Source: an uncultured Ignavibacteriota bacterium (GTDB lineage Bacteria; Bacteroidota; Ignavibacteria; UBA10030; UBA8401). Taken from it: DNA of 64,000 nucleotides. Within the stretch, counting starts at the first letter, position 1. Each line of letters opens with the position of its first letter. Below the pieces are notes generated by a model that was given only the letters and a program-made list of their open reading frames with translations, did not search any database and was not told the origin of the DNA. The stretch covers positions 205,008 to 269,007 of the forward strand of contig CAIOTF010000015.1 of assembly GCA_903861125.1 (NCBI GenBank), in the 5' to 3' direction. Shown here in pieces: positions 8,798 through 17,373 of the stretch. The position numbers and the translations under genes are program-made.

Positions 8798-9835
8798 ATG
8801 AAACATACTATCATCATCTTACTCATTGGAGTTCTCTGGATCTCTTCACATCCGGCATCGGCGCAAACCCGCACGGTGCTGTGCGAACTCTTCACGAGTA
8901 CAACGTGTCCGCCGTGCGTCGGGGCAAATCAGGGTTTCGACACCTGGCTAAGTTCATATTCAAAGAAGAACCGTGTAGCCGTTATTAAGTATCATGTCTG
9001 GTGGCCCTCACCGGGAAATGATCCGTACTATCTCGCCAATGTTACACATGTGACAACACGGAACACATTCTACGGAAACAATTATGCGCCGCACATGTTC
9101 ATCAACGGCAGTGATGCCGGATCATCGTACACAAGCTGGAACGGCGCCATCGAAACAGAACTGGCAACGACGCCTCCTCTGGACATCATCATCTCCGGTA
9201 CGGTAAAGAACACTGATGCAAGTATCATGGTCCAGGTAAAAGCCGGAGCGGCAGCCATTCCTTCCGGCGTACTGAAAGTGTACGTTGCGCTGACGGAATC
9301 CGGTCTGCTCTATACCGGTACAAACGGGGATCCCAAACACGAAAGTGTAATGCGGCAGATGGTCGCCGATGCAAACGGTGAGACCTTTTCGATAGCGAAT
9401 CAGGAAACAAAATCTTTCAAGCGCCCCTTCACATTGGACGCGGGATGGAAATCTTCAAATTGTGCAGTCGTTGCATTCGTGCAAGCGCAGGATTCGAAAG
9501 CGATTATTCAGGCAGCGGTAAAAAATGTATCAGACATGATCAGCGAAGTGCGGCAGGAGAACACGGTACCGGATATGTTCTCACTTGAACAGAATTATCC
9601 TAATCCGTTCAATCCATCCACCACAATACGCTATTCAATCCCCGCTTCCGGAACGGTGACACTCGCTGTCTATGATCTTCTCGGCAGAGAAGTTGCAACG
9701 CTCATCAATGGCGAACAGCCTGCCGGCAGAAGCGAAGTGCAGTGGGACGCATCGCATGCGGGGAGCGGCATCTATTATTACAAAATGCGGGCAGGCAGCT
9801 TTACGGATACAAAGAAGATGTTCCTTATAAAATAG
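8798..9835 (+). CDS. Omp28-like thioredoxin-fold secreted protein with T9SS sorting domain
   Basis: 345 aa, ATG 8798 with AGGGAG upstream. Signal peptide to about residue 22 (SAQT). The N-terminal half has a thioredoxin-like fold with a CPPC motif in FTSTTCPPC (about residues 33-39) and a NYAPHMFING segment, as in the Omp28 family. The C-terminal ~80 residues are a T9SS sorting domain ending in KKMFLIK. It is probably a cell-surface or secreted thiol-active protein (inference). It follows the outer-membrane protein gene by 74 nt and probably belongs to the group that starts at 6479. Confidence 0.88.
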   Translation: MKHTIIILLIGVLWISSHPASAQTRTVLCELFTSTTCPPCVGANQGFDTWLSSYSKKNRVAVIKYHVWWPSPGNDPYYLANVTHVTTRNTFYGNNYAPHMFINGSDAGSSYTSWNGAIETELATTPPLDIIISGTVKNTDASIMVQVKAGAAAIPSGVLKVYVALTESGLLYTGTNGDPKHESVMRQMVADANGETFSIANQETKSFKRPFTLDAGWKSSNCAVVAFVQAQDSKAIIQAAVKNVSDMISEVRQENTVPDMFSLEQNYPNPFNPSTTIRYSIPASGTVTLAVYDLLGREVATLINGEQPAGRSEVQWDASHAGSGIYYYKMRAGSFTDTKKMFLIK

Positions 9836-9940
9836 TGTCCATACGTTTATTGCACCACTCGTAATAAATATTTTCGCTTGAGAGCAACACGTTCGATCGT
9901 GATGTTTGGTATGCGTGGCATTGTTCCATCGAACAAATGA

Positions 9941-10300
9941 ATGCAGGAAAGGAATGACCGGTTGAAAGGGAATGTTTGTCCGCATTGCGGTAAGCACGTT
10001 ACGCCATACCGCCGCTTTTTGCGTGAAGCTGAACCAAGTAATATTTTCCGGTGCGGCAGCTGCAACGCCGGACTGAAACGAAGTCCGGTAGTGTATATCC
10101 ATGTCGGGGTGATGTCTCTCCTGCTGGCTTTGATCGGCGCTCCGCTTTCTATCGCAATGATCAAAGCTCTGGTCCCGCAGGGCATAATGTGGGCAGCATT
10201 GATCTTACTGCTTGCATTTTGGGTGTTGTTGACGAACTACGCATCGTGGCGGTATATCGGGTGGGTGATCCCCGCCGAAAAAAAAGAAAATAATAATTGA
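9941..10300 (+). CDS. Zinc-ribbon membrane protein
   Basis: 119 aa from ATG 9941. Two CxxC pairs (CPHC and CGSC, about residues 13-16 and 38-41) form a zinc ribbon, followed by two hydrophobic segments (about 50-72 and 80-100) and a basic tail. TTG 9962 is an alternative start with AGGAAAGG upstream, giving a protein that begins seven residues before the ribbon. Function unknown. The next gene, 11 nt away, has the same architecture, so the pair probably arose by duplication and is co-transcribed. Confidence 0.7.
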   Translation: MQERNDRLKGNVCPHCGKHVTPYRRFLREAEPSNIFRCGSCNAGLKRSPVVYIHVGVMSLLLALIGAPLSIAMIKALVPQGIMWAALILLLAFWVLLTNYASWRYIGWVIPAEKKENNN

Positions 10301-10311
10301 GTAGAGGAACA

Positions 10312-10647
10312 ATGACTTGTCCGTCATGCAATAAAGAAGCGACCGGATTTTATCGGTACGCGTTCACATTACAAGGAGTATCGCCTTTCAAATCAATGCA
10401 GGGGTACCTTACATGCCAGCATTGCGGTGTACTGTTGAAGGTAAAGATGTTCAAGAAACAACTGTGGGTATTTCTTTTCGCGGCATTCATCGTTGTATTG
10501 TCGTTTGCCTACAAGTTCAGCGATTATGTTCCGAAGTTCGGATTCAATATTATGGCAGAGGTCTGGATTGCAATCGTTACCGGTTTGTTCGTCCTCTTTA
10601 CAGTAGGGATGAGAAAATATTCACATGTTGAAAAAGCGGAGAAGTAA
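10312..10647 (+). CDS. Second zinc-ribbon membrane protein
   Basis: 111 aa, ATG 10312 with GAGG upstream. CPSC near the N-terminus and CQHC (about residues 35-38) form a zinc ribbon, followed by two hydrophobic segments (about 50-67 and 82-98). It is a likely tandem paralogue of the protein at 9941, although pairwise similarity is limited to the layout. No enzymatic motif seen. Confidence 0.72.
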   Translation: MTCPSCNKEATGFYRYAFTLQGVSPFKSMQGYLTCQHCGVLLKVKMFKKQLWVFLFAAFIVVLSFAYKFSDYVPKFGFNIMAEVWIAIVTGLFVLFTVGMRKYSHVEKAEK

Positions 10648-10727
10648 ATGCAATACTAATCGACAGACCGATTGCCGATATTTCGCATTGCAGAAAATTT
10701 TTCAACAACATATATAACGGAGGTATT

Positions 10728-11408
10728 GTGGTTCGAAGTGGTCTGTTCAAAACGGCAACGATTATCTTTGCAGCAATTGCATTGATGCTGTGCAGTTCCT
10801 GCATTTCATTCCGTTCGGAAATGGCCGGAATGTACAGCTCCGATTCGCCGAAGACAAATGAACCGGCACCTGTTACAGTATTCTTTCATTTCTCTCATCT
10901 TGAGCAGGAAATAGGATTTGATGTTGTGCCTAAGATCGTACAGCCGAGACGCGGGTTCCGCGATATCTTCGGCGAATCGATGAAACAACTCACGAATGTC
11001 CGTTCTTTTGCAACCTTCACGGATAATGACAACGACATCGACAATGTTGAACGGAGGAAATTCCGCGACAGCTTGAAAAGCACCAACGATTTCACGATTC
11101 ACATCACGTTCAGAAGAGAAAATTCGTTTGCGAAACACGTTCTCGGCACCATCTTTACGTGGGGGATGTTTGATATTGTCCCGATCGGGTATTCGTGGAA
11201 TTATATTGTGAAGGCAGACGTGTGCAACCCGGCGGGGAAAGTCATCCGGTCATATTCCCGTACATCCGATCTGACCACATGGCACAATATTATTTTTCTT
11301 TTTGTCTATCCATTCTATCCTTCCGAAATGAAGATTGAGGAAATCTATCTTGAATCGATGCAGAACATTTTCAGACAGATAGACGCGGAAGGGGTTATCA
11401 CAAAATAA
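10728..11408 (+). CDS. Predicted lipoprotein of unknown function
   Basis: 226 aa from GTG 10728, which has a strong GGAGGT at 10719-10724. The N-terminus is a lipoprotein signal with lipobox LCSSC (cysteine near residue 25). The remainder has a short hydrophobic patch (FTWGMFDIVPIGYSW) and no recognised catalytic motif. It may be an envelope protein of a Bacteroidota-restricted family. It follows the zinc-ribbon genes by 80 nt. Confidence 0.72.
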   Translation: MVRSGLFKTATIIFAAIALMLCSSCISFRSEMAGMYSSDSPKTNEPAPVTVFFHFSHLEQEIGFDVVPKIVQPRRGFRDIFGESMKQLTNVRSFATFTDNDNDIDNVERRKFRDSLKSTNDFTIHITFRRENSFAKHVLGTIFTWGMFDIVPIGYSWNYIVKADVCNPAGKVIRSYSRTSDLTTWHNIIFLFVYPFYPSEMKIEEIYLESMQNIFRQIDAEGVITK

Positions 11409-11563
11409 GAACCGAACAACGACGTCATGACAATTTAATAAGCGTGTCATTGGCTGGAGATCAACGGATCCAACACGTTCCGTTCGGCATTTTGCCTGCG
11501 GTGATTAGCAAATAAACAGGCATTCTTCGCAAGAATCTCTTCACTCAATGAATGGAGGTTTGT

Positions 11564-11992
11564 ATGAAATCGAACATTGGCGGACGAAAAATCGGCGCGC
11601 TAACCTCAGCATGCTGCTGCTGCGGGCTGCTGGCATTTTTTATTACGTCGCTACTGCTGCTGCCGTACGAACTTTTCTTTGTCAGTTCACTCATCATCCT
11701 GTACTTTCTGAGAATTCTTGAGAAGAACATCACCGGGAACGGAATATATAAACCGTTACAAAAGAACAATGGCAAAGAGAATTCCTACCAACCGGAACCT
11801 CTTTCCGACCGTCACAACGGAATTGTTTCCGGCAATAATGCGCATGCGGTATTTCAAAATACTACGCCTGCTTTCTATGATACCGCTAAAAAAAATGAGG
11901 GGACGCAGAATACACCTACGGCGGAGAATGATGAGAAGAAACCTTATCCGTCAGATCCCGTTCACGAAGAATATTTGGTGGTGCAGGATTGA
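11564..11992 (+). CDS. Membrane protein with PYELFF motif and long polar tail
   Basis: 142 aa. ATG 11564 is preferred because GGAGG lies at 11554-11558, overlapping the alternative ATG 11552. The N-terminal part has a cluster of four cysteines (ACCCCG) and two hydrophobic helices around LLLLPYELFF, as in the protein at 5920. It then adds about 80 polar residues rich in Asn, Pro, Glu and Lys, probably disordered. Unrecognised family; the longer paralogue of the 5920 gene. Confidence 0.68.
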   Translation: MKSNIGGRKIGALTSACCCCGLLAFFITSLLLLPYELFFVSSLIILYFLRILEKNITGNGIYKPLQKNNGKENSYQPEPLSDRHNGIVSGNNAHAVFQNTTPAFYDTAKKNEGTQNTPTAENDEKKPYPSDPVHEEYLVVQD

Positions 11993-12021
11993 TCTCTGCG
12001 GACAAGAGGACTATATTCGAA

Positions 12022-12143
12022 ACATCTGAAAACTCTCAATCAATTTCATTGCGAGACGTTTTTTGTCGAAGCAATCTCGTTTTTCGTTTGATTGAATGAG
12101 ATTGCTTCGTCGCTTCGCTCCTCGTAATGACTTTTTCAGATGT
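12022..12143. repeat. MITE-like palindromic repeat with ACATCTGAAAA termini
   Basis: 122 bp bounded by inverted ends (ACATCTGAAAA at 12022, TTTTTCAGATGT at 12132-12143). Inside, GAAGCAATCTC and GAGATTGCTTC pair over 11 bp. The same termini bound a shorter 62-bp copy at 38248-38309, which suggests a small non-autonomous mobile repeat. No coding capacity. Confidence 0.65.
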
Positions 12144-12183
12144 CTCATACTCATTATTTGAGCAAATGAAAAAAATAATGTGC

Positions 12184-12214
12184 TGGACAGAATAATATTA
12201 ACACCGTACGTTTT
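12184..12214 (+). promoter_or_regulatory. Probable promoter upstream of sensor kinase
   Basis: TACGTTTT at 12207-12214 is one base from the TACGTTTG box of the other leader-bearing genes. At the expected 20-nt distance upstream the triplet is TGG rather than TTG, so this copy is weaker. Confidence 0.45.
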
Positions 12215-12235
12215 TATGCGTTACGTTCAGAACTC

Positions 12236-12323
12236 GTCGGCATATGCCGCGAATGGAACCAGGGGAAAGTCACTACTGTTCCAAACATATCAACCCTCCT
12301 TCCATCTTCCGGCGCAGCCGGTA
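12236..12323 (+). ncRNA. Repeated 5' leader RNA element, copy B
   Basis: Stems CGGC-atat-GCCG (12238-12249), TGGAAC/GTTCCA (12254-12259 with 12278-12283) and CCGGC-gca-GCCGG (12309-12321). The unpaired CCCTCCTT at 12294-12301 matches the anti-Shine-Dalgarno core. The second stem is TGGAAC/GTTCCA here but TGGATC/GATCCA in copy A, a compensatory change. The kinase start follows 76 nt later. Confidence 0.58.
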
Positions 12324-12399
12324 TTTCAATCCAGGTTTAATAAGAACTATCTATCCTAATAAGAATCACAAGGTATTGTTGGTACTTTTAGAAAAAAGT

Positions 12400-15300
12400 A
12401 TGAAGCGCACCGTACGATCCTTTATTTTTATTTTCCTCTTCGCCACTCTTTCCCTAACGGGTCAGTCATTATACCATTTTGAGACTATAGGGATTGAAGA
12501 TGGATTGTCGCAATCCCGCGTAATGTCGATCGTGCAGGATACAATCGGTTTCCTGTGGTTTGCAACACAGGATGGTCTGAACAGGTATGACGGCCGCCGA
12601 TTCAAAGTGTTCCGCAGCGTACGGAAAGATTCTTCATCGCTTCCGGCAAATTACATCAGTTCATTGGTTGTTTCAAACAAAGGAACACTCTGGATAGGAA
12701 CATATACGCGCGGTCTGTGCCATTTTGATCCACTCACAGAATCTTTTGTCCGATGGATCTGTCCGGAACATAAGGATCGATATCTTAATGAACTGGTTAT
12801 CAGAAGTTTGTGCGAAGACACATCGGGTTGCCTATGGATGGGAACAACAGCAGGAGTTGTAACCTTCGATCCGGTGACGAAGGCCGTCCGACATTTCCGT
12901 CATGACCCAACGAATGACAGCAGCATTTCCTCTGACGGAATTCGGGCGATCGCGCGCGACTCCTCGGGCAGAATGTGGTGCGCAACACGCAATGGCGTGA
13001 ACCGGTTCGATCCTGCCACCGGTCAATTCATCCGCTACACTCACCGGCCGAATGATGCACGAAGCATAGCAAGCAACACCGTCTGGACCGTTCAAACAGA
13101 CCGGGAGGGAACGTTGTGGTGCGGAACTGCCGACGGACTCAGCCGTTATAATAGAACAACGGATGATTTTACTACATACCGGAACACACTAACCTCATCC
13201 CCATCGTTGACAAGCAATAATTCGGGTGTGGTCTATGAAGATTCGCATAATCAACTGTGGTTTGGAATGAATGACAGATTGCACATTCTTCACAAAGTGA
13301 CCGGCGTTATAGAAGAAGTTTCCCAGAATCCGCTCGTGCCCGGAAGTTTGCCAAGCAATAACGTTGGTTATATTTTCGAGGACAGAAGCGGCGTGTTGTG
13401 GTTTGGATTTGGTTCATACGGAATTGCAAAATTCGATCCTGAATTGCTGAACTTCGGAAGCGTTTATTCCATTCCCTTCGATCAAACATCGCTGCCGAAA
13501 CGAAGTGTCCGCCACTTGTTCGAAGATTCAAAGGGAACACTTTGGGTCTCAACCGACGGCGGAGGGATCAGTTACCGGTTAACCGGCGAACAAATATTCA
13601 GACATCTTCCGTTCGATTCGGCGGGAATTCGCGGACTGCCGGTTCCGTTCGTCAACACAATTGTAGAATGGAATGGCGAGATGTGGTTCGGCACGCGCAA
13701 CAACGGAATAGTTCGTTATAATCCGGTGACAAAAAAATTCCGCACAATCTCTGCAGACACTCACGATACAACAAAACTCGCAAGCGACGTCATCGTAGAT
13801 CTTTTGGTCGACCGTCACGGTTCTCTCTGGATCACCTCCGGCAGAATTGCAGGCTTGCACCGTCTTGATTCACCGGATGGACCGTTTCACCGTTTTATGC
13901 CCGATTCTGCAAATCCGTTCGGACTCAAAACAACTTCCCTCAGTGTACTTTTCGAAGACCGGCGTGGAAGGCTCTGGTGCGGCAGTACTACTGACGGAGC
14001 ATACATGTACGACAAAACGACCGGCCGTTTCCATTCATTTCTTTTTGAACCTGCCGACGAAACATCCATAAGCGACAACGGCGTTATTTCTATTACTGAG
14101 GATATTGACGGAACACTATGGTTCGGAACTTCGGGAAGCGGATTGAACCGGTATAACGAAAAAGAGGGGACGTTTACACGATTCACTACCGATCAGGGGC
14201 TGCCGAACAACTACATTTATGGAATCCTCCCTGATGCGCATGGAAATCTTTGGATGAGCACGAACAGCGGAATTGCAAAACTGAATGTCAAATCTCTCGA
14301 CGTTAAAATCTATGATGTCGATAACAACCTGCAGAGTAATGAATTCAATACAAATTCCCTTAGTGCGGGACGCAGCGGACGGATGTACTTCGGCGGAATC
14401 AACGGATTCAACGAATTCCTTCCCGACAGTATCCGTGAACGGAACTATCGTCCTCGCGTGGTAATTATTCAATGCATTGTCAACGACACGATGACGATCC
14501 CTCTCGCCGCACAGCCCGATGGATACAGATTGACATTCCCTCACAATCTGAACACAATCGAACTCGAAACAGCATCACTCGATTTTTCAATTCCTCGCCG
14601 GATTCAGTACAGATATATTCTGGAAGGATTCGAGGATGAGTTCGTGAATTCCGGAAATCGACGGACCGTGAGATATTCCAATCTTCCTCCTGGTAGTTAT
14701 ACATTCCGCATATTTGTCACCAACAGTGACGGTGTCTGGAATGAACAGGGAACCACGCTCAAAGTGGTCATTGAACCGGCCTACTGGCAGACATGGTGGT
14801 TCCGCAGCATCAATATTATTTTATTCCTCAGTCTTATATTGTTGCTTTATCAGCGAGAAGTGGTTCAACTGAGGAAAGATAAACGGACCCGGCTGGAATT
14901 TTCGCGGAAACAGATCGAATCTCTGGAAGCGGAACGGAAACATCTTGCTTCCGAACTGCACGACGGACTCGGACAAAATCTGCTGGTTGTAAACATTGAA
15001 CTACAGCGGTTAATGAACGGACACACAGAACCGCAGGATGATCTTCACCGCATCGCCGAATTGGTGCAGGAATCGGTGGAGAGTGTCCGGGAAATCTCAT
15101 CCAACCTCCATCCGCACCACATCGAACGGCTCGGATTCACTACGGCGGTGAAGGCATTGACGGAAAATGTTTCACATTCAGCAAAACTAAACATTGCTTT
15201 TTCCAGCGACATGCCGGATCATATGATTCCGAAAGAGGTGGAGATTCACCTGTATCGGATCATCCAGGAAGGTTTATCAAACATCGTCCGGCACGCTTCT

Positions 15301-15549
15301 GCATCGTCGGCACGTGTTGAGATCAGAAAACATCCGCTGTATGTTGAGGTCACCATTGCGGATAATGGGTGCGGATTTAATGCATACGATTTCCGTGAAG
15401 ACCGGAAACCGGAACCGACCGACGAAGTGATGCGCGGATTCGGATTGGCAAGCATGTCCGAGCGGGCACGGATCATCGGCGGTGCTGTCACGATCGAATC
15501 TTCGGCTGAATCGGGGACCACTATTCACCTTACACTCCCTCTTTTATAA
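12400..15549 (+). CDS. Sensor histidine kinase with two-component-regulator propellers (Reg_prop/Y_Y_Y/HisKA_3)
   Basis: 1049 aa from ATG 12400, where a signal peptide begins (FIFIFLFATLSLTGQS); the open frame upstream runs into the leader RNA. Residues ~25-690 hold about 14 blade repeats of the type G-LWFGT--G-NR-, then a Y_Y_Y domain ending in PAYWQTWW (about 800), one membrane helix, a HisKA_3 domain with His in ELHDGLGQ (about 853), and HATPase with EGLSNIVRHA, DNGCGF and GFGL. This is a periplasm-sensing kinase of the NarX/DesK type that pairs with a LuxR-type regulator, encoded 9 nt downstream. The ligand is unknown. No ribosome binding site is evident. Confidence 0.93.
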   Translation: MKRTVRSFIFIFLFATLSLTGQSLYHFETIGIEDGLSQSRVMSIVQDTIGFLWFATQDGLNRYDGRRFKVFRSVRKDSSSLPANYISSLVVSNKGTLWIGTYTRGLCHFDPLTESFVRWICPEHKDRYLNELVIRSLCEDTSGCLWMGTTAGVVTFDPVTKAVRHFRHDPTNDSSISSDGIRAIARDSSGRMWCATRNGVNRFDPATGQFIRYTHRPNDARSIASNTVWTVQTDREGTLWCGTADGLSRYNRTTDDFTTYRNTLTSSPSLTSNNSGVVYEDSHNQLWFGMNDRLHILHKVTGVIEEVSQNPLVPGSLPSNNVGYIFEDRSGVLWFGFGSYGIAKFDPELLNFGSVYSIPFDQTSLPKRSVRHLFEDSKGTLWVSTDGGGISYRLTGEQIFRHLPFDSAGIRGLPVPFVNTIVEWNGEMWFGTRNNGIVRYNPVTKKFRTISADTHDTTKLASDVIVDLLVDRHGSLWITSGRIAGLHRLDSPDGPFHRFMPDSANPFGLKTTSLSVLFEDRRGRLWCGSTTDGAYMYDKTTGRFHSFLFEPADETSISDNGVISITEDIDGTLWFGTSGSGLNRYNEKEGTFTRFTTDQGLPNNYIYGILPDAHGNLWMSTNSGIAKLNVKSLDVKIYDVDNNLQSNEFNTNSLSAGRSGRMYFGGINGFNEFLPDSIRERNYRPRVVIIQCIVNDTMTIPLAAQPDGYRLTFPHNLNTIELETASLDFSIPRRIQYRYILEGFEDEFVNSGNRRTVRYSNLPPGSYTFRIFVTNSDGVWNEQGTTLKVVIEPAYWQTWWFRSINIILFLSLILLLYQREVVQLRKDKRTRLEFSRKQIESLEAERKHLASELHDGLGQNLLVVNIELQRLMNGHTEPQDDLHRIAELVQESVESVREISSNLHPHHIERLGFTTAVKALTENVSHSAKLNIAFSSDMPDHMIPKEVEIHLYRIIQEGLSNIVRHASASSARVEIRKHPLYVEVTIADNGCGFNAYDFREDRKPEPTDEVMRGFGLASMSERARIIGGAVTIESSAESGTTIHLTLPLL

Positions 15550-15558
15550 AGGATCTCT

Positions 15559-16212
15559 ATGGAATCTACCATTCGGGTAATCATCGCGGACGATCATGAG
15601 ATCTTCCGGGTCGGTCTTGTAAAAACAATCGAACGCGACACGCAATTTTCCACCATAGCACAAGCCAATAACGGAAAAGAAGCGCTTGAACTGATCAGTT
15701 CCATGAAGCCGGACATAGCCGTTCTTGATGTTTCGATGCCGTCGATGAACGGCCTTGAAGTGGGGCGAACCATTTACCGGGAAGCGATGCCGACTGAATT
15801 GATCTTTTTAACAATGTATAAGGACATTGCATACTTTAATGCAGCAATGGATATCGGTGCACGAGGATATCTTTTAAAGGACAATGCCAGCACAGATTTA
15901 CTTGTTTGCCTGCGTACAGTTGCTGAAGGAGACCACTATATCAGTCCCACAATGTCGCATCTGCTTGTTGAGAGATTAAAACATACGGAGAGACTTGCAC
16001 AGCAGGTCCCTACACTGCATGACCTCTCCCCTGCGGAACGCCAGATATTAAAACTTCTTGCAGATAATCTTACAAGCAAAGATATTGCCGATACATTGTT
16101 CGTCAGTATACGTACCGTTGAGAATCACCGCATGCACATATGCCACAAGTTGGGTATTAAAGGGCACCACAGACTGTTGCAGTTTGCTCTGGAAAATAAA
16201 GAGGCGCTGTAA
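15559..16212 (+). CDS. LuxR/NarL-family response regulator
   Basis: 217 aa, ATG 15559 with AAGGA upstream, 9 nt after the kinase stop, so clearly one operon. The receiver domain (residues ~5-120) has acidic ADDHE near the start, Asp57 in VLDVSMP as phospho-acceptor, and a conserved Lys in LLKDN. The C-terminal helix-turn-helix (about 153-205) contains LTSKDIADTLFVSIRTVENH, the DNA-recognition region of the LuxR family. It should be phosphorylated by the kinase at 12400. Targets unknown; the palindrome at 16718 is a possible candidate (inference). Confidence 0.95.
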   Translation: MESTIRVIIADDHEIFRVGLVKTIERDTQFSTIAQANNGKEALELISSMKPDIAVLDVSMPSMNGLEVGRTIYREAMPTELIFLTMYKDIAYFNAAMDIGARGYLLKDNASTDLLVCLRTVAEGDHYISPTMSHLLVERLKHTERLAQQVPTLHDLSPAERQILKLLADNLTSKDIADTLFVSIRTVENHRMHICHKLGIKGHHRLLQFALENKEAL

Positions 16213-16715
16213 CGGTATTATTTGCCACAAAGACACCAAGGCACAAAAATAAACACAAATATTCATCTCAATAAATTCTTATTCCCTTCGGGTCTTAGTG
16301 CCTTCGTGGCATTATTGCTCTTCCCCTTTAATTCCTTCGTGTCTTCGTCCCTTCGTGGCATTACCGCTTTTCCCATTTATTTCCTTTGTGTCTTCGTGCC
16401 TTCGTGGCATTTCTGCTTTCCTTTTAATTCCTTCGTGTCTTAGTGCCTTCGTGGCATTTCTGCTTTTTCCTTTTAATTCCTTCGTGTCTTGGTGCCTCCG
16501 TGGCATTATTGCTCTTCACCTTTATTTCCTTTGTGTCTTCGTGCCTTCGTGGCATTATTGCTCTTCACCTTTATTTCCTTTGTGTCTTCGTGCCTTCGTG
16601 GCATTATTGCTCTTCACCTTTATTTTCTTTGTGTCTTCGTGCATCCGTGGCATTTCTGCTTTTTCCTTTTAATTCCTTTGTGTCTTAGTGCCTTCGTGGC
16701 ATTTCAGCTCCTATA
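16213..16715. repeat. Tandem repeat array, about 49-nt period, nine copies
   Basis: Nine copies of a unit built on GTGTCTTCGTGCCTTCGTGG, separated by TTGCTCTTCACCTTTAT- or TTTCTGCTTTTTCCTTTTAAT-type spacers. An inverted copy of the core (GCCACAAAGACACCAAGGCA) opens the array near 16224. No stops occur in some frames, so it shows spurious reading frames. The same core is tandemly repeated at 58381-58750. It is not CRISPR: the spacers are also repeated. Confidence 0.9.
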
Positions 16716-16717
16716 AA

Positions 16718-16735
16718 ATGAGTAGTTCTACTCAT
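16718..16735. promoter_or_regulatory. 18-bp palindrome, candidate operator
   Basis: ATGAGTAGTTCTACTCAT is a perfect inverted repeat (8 bp arms, TT centre). A half-site ATGAGTAG follows at 16742-16749. The identical 18-mer recurs at 29222-29239. It lies 83 nt before the lone receiver gene and 500 nt after the LuxR-type regulator. Candidate binding site for a dimeric regulator. Confidence 0.5.
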
Positions 16736-16818
16736 ACCATAATGAGTAGAAGTCTCCATTGTATCTGAACTCTGTTTGACCGACTTTGACCCACCAAAAA
16801 CAATCTTTGTGACCTTCA

Positions 16819-17175
16819 ATGACATTTCTCATTGCGGAAGATAATCTTCGTATGCGGCACTGCATCATACAATTTCTGCAGAAGCATGTGATGAATCATC
16901 ACACATTTTACGAAGCGGCTGACGGCGAAGAAGCCGTGACTCTGTACGACCGATTCTTTCCCGACTGGGTCCTGATGGATATTGAAATGAAGCCGGTGGA
17001 TGGATTTACCGCATCAAAAACAATTCTTGGTTCTCACCCGGGTGCAAAGATTGTTGTTGTGACGAGTTACGATGATACCGGCTACCGTAAAACGGCGCAA
17101 GAAGTAGGAGCCATTGCTTTCGTTTCGAAAGACCGCCTTAACGATCTTCCGGAAATATTTTCAGCGTATGCTTAG
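16819..17175 (+). CDS. Stand-alone response-regulator receiver protein
   Basis: 118 aa, ATG 16819. It is a single CheY-like receiver domain: acidic pair in IAEDN, Asp in LMDIEMKP (about residue 54), Thr/Ser in VVTSYDD and Lys in VSKDRL. There is no output domain, so it may act through protein-protein contacts or in a phosphorelay. Upstream lie the 18-bp palindrome and a short direct repeat (TTTGACC twice, near 16778-16791). The cognate kinase is unknown; the kinase at 12400 is a neighbour but already has its own regulator. Confidence 0.88.
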   Translation: MTFLIAEDNLRMRHCIIQFLQKHVMNHHTFYEAADGEEAVTLYDRFFPDWVLMDIEMKPVDGFTASKTILGSHPGAKIVVVTSYDDTGYRKTAQEVGAIAFVSKDRLNDLPEIFSAYA

Positions 17176-17373
17176 AAGGAGTATACACAGCTGTCTTGCA
17201 GCACGACGCTGCAGTTCAGGACGGTTTATTTTTTTAGAAATATAGTTTTCATTCGTTCATTTAAGATACAAAAGTGTGAGACACATTTGCAGTATATCCT
17301 ATTTTGATTTTGGATAAACAATCCAAAACTCCAAAATAATCCGGGCTTTATTAACAGTTACGCAGGAGGCAGT

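Larger units (their letters stand above)
11993..12399. other. Intergenic region with a palindromic repeat and a leader element
   Basis: No gene seen. It contains a MITE-like element (12022-12143), a TACGTTTT box (12207-12214) and the leader RNA element copy B (12236-12323), listed separately. Confidence 0.7.

Noticed and set aside
16213..16715. CRISPR-like regular repeats
   Set aside because: Spacers are themselves repeated, the period is irregular, and there are no cas genes.
16222..16716. Several overlapping open frames (up to 124 codons) with repeated SFVSSCLRG peptides
   Set aside because: They are a by-product of the 49-nt tandem repeat, which lacks stops in several frames; no start signal or protein-like composition.
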